Program-made: the position numbers and the translations under genes
Shown here: piece after piece, positions 27,264 through 34,194 of the stretch
Numbering within the stretch: position 1 is the stretch's first letter
How the letters are laid out: the number at the start of each line of letters is the position of its first letter
The notes under the pieces: model-generated
Databases searched by the model: none
Told to the model about the DNA's origin: nothing
The model's input: only the letters and a program-made list of their open reading frames with translations
Assembly: GCA_903904855.1 (NCBI GenBank)
Contig: CAIVEH010000041.1
Location: forward strand, 1-41,475
Origin: an uncultured Bacteroidota bacterium
Lineage (GTDB): Bacteria > Bacteroidota > Bacteroidia > Chitinophagales > Chitinophagaceae
Direction of reading: 5' to 3'
Length of the DNA stretch: 41,475 nt

Positions 27264-27294
27264 CAAACCTACTGGAATTATAGCACAGCACAAA
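27264..27294 (-). promoter_or_regulatory. Promoter of the AI-2E family gene
   Basis: On the minus strand TTTG (27291-27294), 19 nt, then TAGGTTTG (27264-27271), matching the Bacteroidota -33/-7 consensus. It lies 25 nt before the ATG. Confidence 0.6.
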
Positions 27295-27362
27295 ACAATT
27301 TTGTTGGCAGAAGTGTGCATTTTAGGTAATACCGGACTATTATACATGTATTTTAACTTATT

Positions 27363-27974
27363 TTGCTTCAAACTTTTCCGTTGCTGAAACCATATTTCCA
27401 GAAAGGCATTACAGAAGCAGGCTGCGATGAAGCTGGCAGGGGGTGCCTTGCAGGGCCTGTATTTGCTGCTTCGGTAATATTGCCGCCCGGTTTCAGCCAT
27501 CCTTTGCTCAATGACAGCAAACAGGTAACAGAGCAACACAGAGCTGAATTAAGGCCCATAATTGAGGCGCAGGCGCTGGCATGGGCAGTAGCAATGGTGG
27601 ACCATACCGAGATTGACAGGATAAACATTCTCAAAGCTTCATTTAAAGCTATGCACCTGGCCATAGGCCAACTTAAAATAAAGCCCGACCTGTTGCTTAT
27701 TGATGGACATATATTTTCTCCCTACTTTGGCATTGTGCATCAGTGTGTAGTGCAGGGCGACGCTATTTATGCATCAATAGCCGCAGCCAGTATTCTGGCA
27801 AAGACTCACCGTGATGAATTTATGCTGGGGCTGCACGATCAATACCCGCAATATGGCTGGGATGAAAATAAAGGATACGGCACTGCCTACCACCGGAAAC
27901 AGATTACAGCCTGCGGGCTTTCGCCCTTTCACCGTAAGACGTTCGGGATATGCAAGGAAGAAACGGAGCGGTAA
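27363..27974 (+). CDS. rnhB: Ribonuclease HII
   Basis: A ~203-residue enzyme that removes ribonucleotides from RNA-DNA hybrids. It has the catalytic DEAGRG motif (Asp22, Glu23 from the first TTG), LNDSKQVTEQ, LLIDGH and the ASILAKTHRDEFM region. No in-frame ATG precedes the domain. The frame opens with TTG at 27363; a second TTG at 27381 (LLKPYFQKG) is just as good by family length. The first TTG lies inside a -7-like sequence (TTATTTTG), which favours 27381 as the real start. The gene is divergent from the permease gene. Confidence 0.93.
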   Translation: MLQTFPLLKPYFQKGITEAGCDEAGRGCLAGPVFAASVILPPGFSHPLLNDSKQVTEQHRAELRPIIEAQALAWAVAMVDHTEIDRINILKASFKAMHLAIGQLKIKPDLLLIDGHIFSPYFGIVHQCVVQGDAIYASIAAASILAKTHRDEFMLGLHDQYPQYGWDENKGYGTAYHRKQITACGLSPFHRKTFGICKEETER

Positions 27975-28015
27975 TTAGCAGATATTTGATAATCAATTTC
28001 AGGCATTTACTTTGT

Positions 28016-28381
28016 TCAGGGCTTCTCTGGTTTCTCAACACTTACTATAACATCTGATTCTTCCTTTGCTCTTCTTACCAGAACCGGCGTATTATTTTTT
28101 TCAGATTCTTTCAGCAGTTTCAGATATTTGGGATTGCCATTCTTTGGCAGTTTATAATATCTCTGGGAAATTCTGAAGATTACGGTGATGTAAGATAAAT
28201 CTTTTTCAGGTGGCTCAATATGGATCACCACCATTGAGTGCACTACTCCTTTTTTGCTATTTACTTTCGCCTTCTGAAAAGCCAATGCTGGCAAATTCCA
28301 GGTCAAAAAGAACAGACCCAGTACACAAAGAATGCATATCGGATTAATTATTACTTTGGCGTAATGATAACTTATGGACAT
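28016..28381 (-). CDS. Small secreted or membrane-anchored hypothetical protein
   Basis: A 121-residue protein with an N-terminal hydrophobic segment (PICILCVLGLFFLTWNLPALAFQ) that is probably a signal peptide. A basic beta-rich domain (VVIHIEPPEKDLSYITVIFR) and a Lys/Glu/Pro tail follow. No family recognised. It overlaps the 3' end of the protein-glutaminase-like gene by 10 bp and is probably cotranscribed with it. It could be a partner or inhibitor of that secreted enzyme, but nothing in the sequence proves this. Confidence 0.7.
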   Translation of the reverse strand: MSISYHYAKVIINPICILCVLGLFFLTWNLPALAFQKAKVNSKKGVVHSMVVIHIEPPEKDLSYITVIFRISQRYYKLPKNGNPKYLKLLKESEKNNTPVLVRRAKEESDVIVSVEKPEKP

Positions 28382-29469
28382 GATACCAGTGAATGATAAT
28401 TAACCATAGTTGAATCCGTATCAGCATACATTGGGTCAGTTGCAAATGTTGTTGTATCACCATAATAAGCAGGGCTATAAGCAGAGGTAGGTTGTATGTT
28501 ATAGGATGTAACCCTGGCTATACTCCCACCCTGACATACCGGATTTTGCTGGGCATGCAACCATGTTGAAAGTAATACCGGTTGATCGAACATTGCCGGA
28601 TCAAATACATAAGCTTTTGTTCCGGTTGGGGTTTTGATACTTACCAATGGAGCTACATGGTACCACCACCTGATACAGCAGCCACCCCATTTCTCAGCCT
28701 TAACTGATAAAGTAGAAGGAGAAGGGTATGCAAAACTAAAAACTTTCTTTGTGGCATAATGGTAACGGTTATTGAGTACATAACACATTTTATGTGCTCG
28801 TGCATAACAGCCATCTTCGCAATACTGAAAAGTGATACAATAATCAACCCCATAAGGACCAGGAACACCACAGCTTTGGTGTACAATATAATCAAACATT
28901 AATTGGGCTGTAGCCATATCAGGTATCACACTGGTAAGTCCTGGAGTTGTAGTATTGATAACACCCATTTCAGGAGCCCTGTTTAGTACATCTTCACTTA
29001 ACGATGAAAGATCAATGCGAATAGAAGTCCCTGCGCTGCTGATAATCTCCCTTGAATAATAAATGGCACGCTCCTGATCAGTAATAGCATTTACCTCTGT
29101 AACTATACCTTTCCACGGATCAAATGTAATTTTTATTGCTTTTTTTTCACCGTACGCATTCTTTAGTGAGGTAAGAACAGCTGGGTCAGTTACAGTAAAT
29201 ATCTCTTCCAGCTGGCTGAAGATGACACTGGTTTCAGTTGTATTGCCGGTCGTTTCATTAATACCTAATACCGTAACAATTTTTGATTGCTTCTGTCCCT
29301 GGATGTAAGACTTAGCTGGAGCTGAGACCACGGAGGTAATAACTGCATTGCTATCAGCAATCTTCGGTTTATGTGTGCAGGCATTTACAACAAACATAAT
29401 ACCCGAAACAGTGAGTATATAAAACAGCACTGTCAGGCTTATGTGTTTTTTGTGTACCAGTTTTTTCAT
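28372..29469 (-). CDS. Protein-glutaminase-like lipoprotein
   Basis: I place the start at the ATG at 29469 (MKKLVHKKHISLTVLF), giving a lipoprotein signal with Cys31 in VVNAC. The C-terminal half closely resembles the protein-glutaminase of Chryseobacterium proteolyticum, which deamidates glutamine side chains in proteins. The catalytic Cys is in EDGCYARAHKM (Cys221), His in WWYHVAPLVSIK (His271) and Asp in YVFDPAMF (Asp290). GGCCIRWW is also a family trait. About 150 residues precede the catalytic domain and may act as a propeptide, as in the known enzyme. The lipid anchor is unusual compared with that secreted enzyme. The 3' neighbour overlaps by 10 bp. Targets are unknown. Confidence 0.88.
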   Translation of the reverse strand: MKKLVHKKHISLTVLFYILTVSGIMFVVNACTHKPKIADSNAVITSVVSAPAKSYIQGQKQSKIVTVLGINETTGNTTETSVIFSQLEEIFTVTDPAVLTSLKNAYGEKKAIKITFDPWKGIVTEVNAITDQERAIYYSREIISSAGTSIRIDLSSLSEDVLNRAPEMGVINTTTPGLTSVIPDMATAQLMFDYIVHQSCGVPGPYGVDYCITFQYCEDGCYARAHKMCYVLNNRYHYATKKVFSFAYPSPSTLSVKAEKWGGCCIRWWYHVAPLVSIKTPTGTKAYVFDPAMFDQPVLLSTWLHAQQNPVCQGGSIARVTSYNIQPTSAYSPAYYGDTTTFATDPMYADTDSTMVNYHSLVSCP

Positions 29470-29644
29470 TACAGTATAATTTATTAATGATAAAATAAAC
29501 CTTAATTGCATCATTGCAATATCCGACAAATTACAGACTTTTTTGTTATTACTCAAAAATAGTTTTAGAAAACATTTTTTAGAAAAACATTTTTAAAATT
29601 ACTAACTTTCCGTGTTATTAGAGTCACTATTTATTTAAATAAAA

Positions 29645-31297
29645 ATGATGAAATATCTTCTTCCGCTTTTCCTTATAATTGGCTGTGCCCAAATTTCTTT
29701 GGCTCAGTCAGCTGGTATTTCTCATTTTACTACCAAACAACAGATAAAACAACTATCAGAATTAGGAAATATCAAATTGGCTTTCAGTCAAAAAAAATCG
29801 GGCGCTGATCCATCTTTTTGTTCATGTAACCGGCCGATATTAAATTCACAACTATCAGCTCATTTATTTCAGTCTATCAAGCGCTGTAATAAAGAACAAT
29901 ATCCTGATGCTGCTAAACAAATAGAACATCACCGGTTGCTTAAAGGTTTACTGGCTACTCAAAGCAATGAAAAGGCGGCTTACAAAACAACTACAGGCCT
30001 GACATTCTATAGGGTAATTGCACAGAGTACAAGAGACAGTACAGGTGCATATGCCGATACTGTACATCTGGTTTATGGCCCAAACAGAGGCTCCAGCTAT
30101 GATTATAACGATATGATCTATCCATACAATTATGCCTATAATACTTCACCTATGTTCAATTTTGCCGGCATATACACAAAACCACAGGTGCTTTTTGATT
30201 CCCTCAGGCACTGGACAATAAATCCCTATACTAATATCTATGGCCCGTATGAAACAGATATTGCCACCTACGATGCTCATGAGAATATGATTACTTATAA
30301 GTCGATGATGAAAGACTCTTCAATAGACCCGAACAGGAACTACATCAATAAATTTAACAGCGTAAATGATATTGATACTGCCTTGTACTTTAGTTACGTT
30401 GGCGGGGTTTCTGATAGTGCTTTCAGGCAGTTTTTTGCCTATAATACAAGCCATTTACTGATTAAAGACAGTATTTATGAGTACCACGGCGGCAGCTGGC
30501 ACCTGTTAGCTAAAACAACGTATACTTATAGTGGCTCCAATGACCTTATCCAGATTGATAATTACAGCAACACGACCGATACTACTTTTACACTGCCATT
30601 GATTGAGCAGATACAATATATCAATACATACGATGCCAGCCACAGGCTGCTTACTGTTGCTTCCAGTTTTTATAACGGTACTACTTTCGGACCCTATGTA
30701 AGAGATACATTTGCCTACAGTGGCACTTATACCTGGCACAATTCGTGGAAGGAGTACCAGTACGATCCTATCAATGGCTACTGGGCTCCGATGATGAATA
30801 TGACCAAGACAATCAACTTGTCGGGTCAGCCTGATACGGTTTATATTCAGGGATTTGATAGCCTGCTCAATGCATGGGTACCACAAACAAAGGAGGTAAT
30901 TCATTATAATGGCAATCATTATCCCGATACGCTGAAAGAGTATGATTATAACTTTACAGCATACCCTACCAATCCCAGTTATAAAACCATTTATTATTAT
31001 CAGACTTATCTGAATTCGCTCGAGACTAATTCAGTACCGGCAAATATTGATGGTGCCAGTATTTACCCTAACCCGGTAAAAAATCAGTTTACAATAGCCC
31101 GGCTTAATGTATCTAATGGCACTGGTATTTATGTATCCATTATAAATGCAAGCGGACAAATTGTAACCAGGCAAGCAATGACCTGGCAGGCGCAGACACA
31201 AATAAGTATGCAGGATATGATTCCTGGTAGGTATTGGGTAATAATTCAGGATGGGGCAGGGAAAATGCTGCACCGTCAGGCGGTTGTGAAAGAATAA
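29645..31297 (+). CDS. Secreted protein with T9SS type A sorting domain
   Basis: A 550-residue protein with a Sec signal peptide (MMKYLLPLFLIIGCAQISLAQ) and a type IX secretion C-terminal domain. The latter shows the signature (ASIYPNPVKNQFTI), the (G)YWVIIQDGAGKMLHRQAVVKE ending and the ISMQDMIPG segment. The middle has repeated Tyr/Asp- and Thr-rich motifs (YDAHENM, TYTYSGSNDL, TYDASHRLL), as in RHS-like or YD-repeat surface proteins; I cannot name a catalytic domain. Two ATG codons in tandem allow a start at 29645 or 29648. T9SS delivers such proteins to the cell surface or medium. Confidence 0.92.
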   Translation: MMKYLLPLFLIIGCAQISLAQSAGISHFTTKQQIKQLSELGNIKLAFSQKKSGADPSFCSCNRPILNSQLSAHLFQSIKRCNKEQYPDAAKQIEHHRLLKGLLATQSNEKAAYKTTTGLTFYRVIAQSTRDSTGAYADTVHLVYGPNRGSSYDYNDMIYPYNYAYNTSPMFNFAGIYTKPQVLFDSLRHWTINPYTNIYGPYETDIATYDAHENMITYKSMMKDSSIDPNRNYINKFNSVNDIDTALYFSYVGGVSDSAFRQFFAYNTSHLLIKDSIYEYHGGSWHLLAKTTYTYSGSNDLIQIDNYSNTTDTTFTLPLIEQIQYINTYDASHRLLTVASSFYNGTTFGPYVRDTFAYSGTYTWHNSWKEYQYDPINGYWAPMMNMTKTINLSGQPDTVYIQGFDSLLNAWVPQTKEVIHYNGNHYPDTLKEYDYNFTAYPTNPSYKTIYYYQTYLNSLETNSVPANIDGASIYPNPVKNQFTIARLNVSNGTGIYVSIINASGQIVTRQAMTWQAQTQISMQDMIPGRYWVIIQDGAGKMLHRQAVVKE

Positions 31298-31298
31298 A

Positions 31299-31354
31299 AA
31301 CCCCAAACCCCTCCCGATGAAAAATCGGGACCTTGTTCCGGGGCTTCACAGGGG
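31299..31354 (+). repeat. Stop-associated CCCC/GGGG element, copy 3 (expanded)
   Basis: Two nt after the T9SS gene stop comes AAACCCCAAACCCCT, then a hairpin CCCGAT..ATCGGG and, further on, CCGGGGCTTCACAGGGG. It is in the same orientation relative to its gene as the copies after prs, obg and gpx. Confidence 0.65.
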
Positions 31355-31440
31355 AATATAATTTCAACCTGATGAATAAAATCGGTCATTGAAAATATTA
31401 TTGATTATTTACTCAATCTCTAAATTTTTAGTTCAAGAAA

Positions 31441-31585
31441 ACATAGCCCACGGTTTAAACCGTGGGTAAAATGGTAAATAGATGAATTATAACCGTTTCA
31501 ACGGTTTATTGCTCGCAGGTAAACGGTTGAAACCGTTGTGGAAATTCAATATGTTCAGACCCACAGTTTAAACTGTGGGCTATGT
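31441..31585. repeat. Compound REP-like palindrome, copy 1
   Basis: A 145-bp element. The outer ends ACATAGCCCAC...GTGGGCTATGT are inverted repeats, each also a local palindrome (CCCACGGTTTAAACCGTGGG). Inside lie AACCGTTTCAACGGTTT and AAACGGTTGAAACCGTT. A second copy is at 33730-33873. No transposase is encoded here, so it would be a non-autonomous element. Confidence 0.88.
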
Positions 31586-31679
31586 TAGGTGATTTATTTT
31601 ACGGAAATAATTACTCTGAGGTTCTATCACTGAATTATCAATTATGAGTCCATTTAATAAAAAAGGTTGGTTTTAAATT

Positions 31680-32507
31680 ATGCCTTCAGTTACATCTATC
31701 GCAATTAAAAAAGTAAATACCGGATCCATCACCGATACCAATGATCTGCTCGCCACTGAGGAGCCAATGGAGATAATATTGGAGTATGGAACGGATGTGA
31801 AACGAATCCGAAGGAGCCTTTCGGTTACCATGCGCACACCAGGCAATGACTTTGAACTGGCAACAGGTTTTTTATATACCGAAGGCATTATTCATTCGGC
31901 TGATGATGTATCAGCAGTAGGCTACACTAAGAAAGACAATGAAAATGGTGTGCTTGTTGCTTTGACTGAAACGGTGACTCCAATAATCGCCAATCTGGAA
32001 CGCAATTTTTATACCACTTCCAGTTGCGGGGTATGCGGTAAAGCCTCTATTGAATCCATCCGCACTGTTTGCCCGGTGCCCGATACTTTTGATAAATTAC
32101 GGATACCTGCCACCCTGATCTATAGCTTACCTGGATTGCTGAGAAACAGCCAGTCACTGTTCGAGAATACCGGGGGGCTGCATGGCTGTGCTCTTTTCGA
32201 CATGGAAGGAAAACTATTACTAAGCCGGGAAGATGTGGGCAGGCACAATGCGTTGGATAAACTGATTGGAGCGGCACTGAAGGAAAACCTGATACCTCTT
32301 AATAACCACCTCCTGATGCTCAGCGGGCGCATCAGTTTCGAGCTGGTACAGAAAGCAATAATGGCAGGAATCAAGATAATAGCTGCGGTAGGAGCGCCTT
32401 CAAGTCTTGCCGCTGAGATGGCCGAGGAATGGGGTATTACCCTTATAGGATTCCTGAGGGGCGAAAAGTTCAATATTTATTCAGGTGCAGAGCGAATCTT
32501 GATTTAA
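31680..32507 (+). CDS. fdhD: FdhD, sulfurtransferase for formate dehydrogenase
   Basis: A 275-residue FdhD homologue that receives sulfur from IscS and sulfurates the molybdenum cofactor of formate dehydrogenase. Recognisable motifs are RTPGNDFELATGFLYTEGII, the CxxC pair in SSCGVCGKASIE (Cys116, Cys119), GGLHGCALF, SREDVGRHNALDKLIG, SGRISFELVQKA and GFLRGEKFNIY near the end. No formate dehydrogenase or molybdenum-cofactor gene lies in the window. The ATG at 31680 is the natural start. The next gene starts 83 nt downstream on the same strand. Confidence 0.97.
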   Translation: MPSVTSIAIKKVNTGSITDTNDLLATEEPMEIILEYGTDVKRIRRSLSVTMRTPGNDFELATGFLYTEGIIHSADDVSAVGYTKKDNENGVLVALTETVTPIIANLERNFYTTSSCGVCGKASIESIRTVCPVPDTFDKLRIPATLIYSLPGLLRNSQSLFENTGGLHGCALFDMEGKLLLSREDVGRHNALDKLIGAALKENLIPLNNHLLMLSGRISFELVQKAIMAGIKIIAAVGAPSSLAAEMAEEWGITLIGFLRGEKFNIYSGAERILI

Positions 32508-32540
32508 CTTTGTATCGAAAATCAGAAAACTATTGCTGCT

Positions 32541-32582
32541 AAAGACTTATTACTTTAGACTTTAGACTTTCTACTTTAGACT
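32541..32582. repeat. Heptanucleotide array before the fdhD companion gene
   Basis: Six 7-bp units in register, all ending ACT: AAAGACT, TATTACT, TTAGACT, TTAGACT, TTCTACT, TTAGACT. The array ends 8 nt before the ATG at 32591, so it lies in the leader or the fdhD intergenic message. Confidence 0.8.
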
Positions 32583-32590
32583 TAAAAAAA

Positions 32591-32962
32591 ATGAAACTCC
32601 GAATAAAAGGTAATTCACTCCGGATTCGCCTGACCAGTAGCGAAGTGGATAAATTTGCGGTAAGTGGTTACCTGGAAGAAAGAACAATATTCGCCAGCCA
32701 GGTGCTGGTATATGCACTTGCTGCAAAACAAGGCATACCCGGACTTGAGGCAACTTTTGAAGGCACTAAAATAACCCTGTTTGTACCGTCCGAAATACCC
32801 GCAATATGGGCAGCAAATGAAGTAGTGAGTTATGATAACAACATAGAAACAGCAGATGGCAACCAGCTATACCTGCTCCTGGAGAAAGACTTTAAATGCA
32901 TTGATGCCCCGCCAGGCGAAGACCAGTCAGATAATTTTGAGAATCCGCATAAGGTTTGTTGA
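32591..32962 (+). CDS. Small fdhD-linked protein (DUF7009-like)
   Basis: A 123-residue protein opening MKLRIKGNSLRIRLTSSEVDKF. It has no signal peptide or membrane helix, a beta-rich core (TKITLFVPSEIPAIWAANEVVSYDN), and ends acidic then basic (FENPHKVC). I recognise it as a small Bacteroidota protein often found beside fdhD (DUF7009-like, from memory). Its position just after fdhD suggests a link with formate dehydrogenase maturation. No catalytic motif is evident. Confidence 0.85.
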   Translation: MKLRIKGNSLRIRLTSSEVDKFAVSGYLEERTIFASQVLVYALAAKQGIPGLEATFEGTKITLFVPSEIPAIWAANEVVSYDNNIETADGNQLYLLLEKDFKCIDAPPGEDQSDNFENPHKVC

Positions 32963-33061
32963 TGGGGGGTGAATTCCAGCCTACTTAGATCAATATTTTT
33001 AATTAAGTTAGCTCAATAAACAACAGAATCTTTAAATAAAGATCCTAAGCTAAATATTGGG

Positions 33062-33089
33062 TTCCCCTTTAGGGGTTCAGGGGTTTAAG
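33062..33089 (-). repeat. Stop-associated CCCC/GGGG element, copy 4
   Basis: In the sense of the peroxidase gene the stop TAA runs into ACCCCTGAACCCCTAAAGGGG, with a hairpin CCCCTAAAGGGG (33064-33075). Related to the elements at 9378, 21653 and 31299. Confidence 0.7.
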
Positions 33090-33633
33090 GATTCTCAATC
33101 TCTTTATATAATTCCGGAGAATTGGGTTTAGTTCCCGCAGCAATCACATCTATCAGTTGTCCCTTTTCATTGATCAGGTACTTCTGGAAATTCCATTTCA
33201 CATCGCTGTCTTTAAATCCATTGTATTTTTTGCTGGTCAGCCATTTGTAAATGGGTGCCATATCATCACCCTTTACAGTGATCTTCGCTGCCATCGGGAA
33301 GGTAACACTATAGTTCTTGGTGCAGAAATCATGTATTTCCTTATTGCTACCCGGCTCCTGCTTGCCGAAATCATTGGCAGGGAAACCTACTATTACCAGC
33401 TTGCCAGCATACTTTTTATAAAGGGCTTCCAGGTCGGCATATTGAGGTGTATTGCCACATTCTGAAGCGGTATTTACTATAAGTATCTTCTTGCCTTTGA
33501 ATTTAGAAAAGTCAATAGTGCCACCAGTCAGGGCTTCTACCTTAAAATCATAAATGCTGGCAGGAATCTTATCATCCTTAGGTGCTGCAAAAAAGAACAT
33601 AAACTTAAACAGGAAAATGGTTAAAAATGTCAT
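33085..33633 (-). CDS. Glutathione peroxidase family protein
   Basis: A 182-residue thiol peroxidase. It has an N-terminal hydrophobic signal (TFLTIFLFKFMFFFA), so it acts outside the cytoplasm, probably in the periplasm. The catalytic tetrad is visible: Cys59 (NTASECGNTPQY), Gln92 (ANDFGKQEPG), and Trp148-Asn149 (KWNFQKYLI). ASECGNT replaces the more common ASKCGFT. A further Cys104 in FCTKNYSVTFP may resolve the sulfenate with thioredoxin-like donors. The ORF ends in a CCCC/GGGG element. A -7 box TACATTTG (minus strand, 33651-33658) lies 17 nt before the ATG. Confidence 0.95.
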   Translation of the reverse strand: MTFLTIFLFKFMFFFAAPKDDKIPASIYDFKVEALTGGTIDFSKFKGKKILIVNTASECGNTPQYADLEALYKKYAGKLVIVGFPANDFGKQEPGSNKEIHDFCTKNYSVTFPMAAKITVKGDDMAPIYKWLTSKKYNGFKDSDVKWNFQKYLINEKGQLIDVIAAGTKPNSPELYKEIENP

Positions 33634-33729
33634 AGACTGTTGATTTGATGCAAATGTAGGATGAATTAGTCTTTTGTCAGGCGATAATATCTATATAGCT
33701 ATATGGATTAATTATGCTTCTAACTGGAA

Positions 33730-33873
33730 ACATAGCCCACGGTTGAAACTGTGGGCTAGAGGAAGATAAATATCTGATAACCGTTTCAACGGTTTATTGT
33801 ACGCAGGTAAACGGTTAAAACCGTTAAGTAATTATTATATTTAAAAACCCACGGTTGAAACCGTGGGCTATGT
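33730..33873. repeat. Compound REP-like palindrome, copy 2
   Basis: A 144-bp element with the same order of motifs as 31441-31585: ACATAGCCCACGGTTGAAAC..., AACCGTTTCAACGGTTT, AAACGGTTAAAACCGTT and a terminal CCGTGGGCTATGT. It lies in the long gap between gpx and the helicase gene. Confidence 0.88.
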
Positions 33874-33939
33874 GAACCCGTTATTTACTTAAATTAATTC
33901 CATTAATTATCGGGGAATAAATAAGTGGGCCTTATAATT

Positions 33940-34012
33940 ACATAGGACTCCTTCAGAGTCCTATGTTTATAGAAAATAATAATTCAATAAACATCCGACC
34001 CCATCGGGGTCG
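33940..34012. repeat. Second REP-like family: two hairpins in a nested inverted repeat
   Basis: ACATAGGACTC pairs with GAGTCCTATGT (33940-33966), and CGACCCCATCGGGGTCG forms a second hairpin (33996-34012). Between them ATGTTTAT (33963) and ATAAACAT (33987) are also inverted. The small ORF running through this stretch is not a gene. Confidence 0.75.
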
Positions 34013-34089
34013 AACAAGACTATATAAATTTTACCCTTGGAACATTATTTTCCCGCATAAGGATAAAGAGACGATTTTTTGTAAAATAA

Positions 34090-34163
34090 ACTTTGTGCCC
34101 CTGCCTTTGTATTTTTATGATTTTGTGCACTTTGTGTTTAATCTTAGTGCACCTTGTGGTTAA
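34090..34163. repeat. Degenerate TTTGTG-type short repeats
   Basis: A run of related 10-12-mers: ACTTTGTGCC, TTTTGTGCAC, ACTTTGTGTT, TCTTAGTGCA, ACCTTGTGGT. It is probably a short intergenic repeat; no coding character. Confidence 0.55.
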
Positions 34164-34194
34164 AATTTAATGCACTTATTTATCCCGTGTTATT

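Noticed and set aside
31441-31585. Possible CRISPR-like array
   Set aside because: The repeated units are inverted palindromes in a fixed compound element, without regularly spaced unique spacers, and no cas gene is near.
33963-34163. 66-codon ORF between gpx and the helicase gene
   Set aside because: It runs through REP-like hairpins and short repeats; no coding character.
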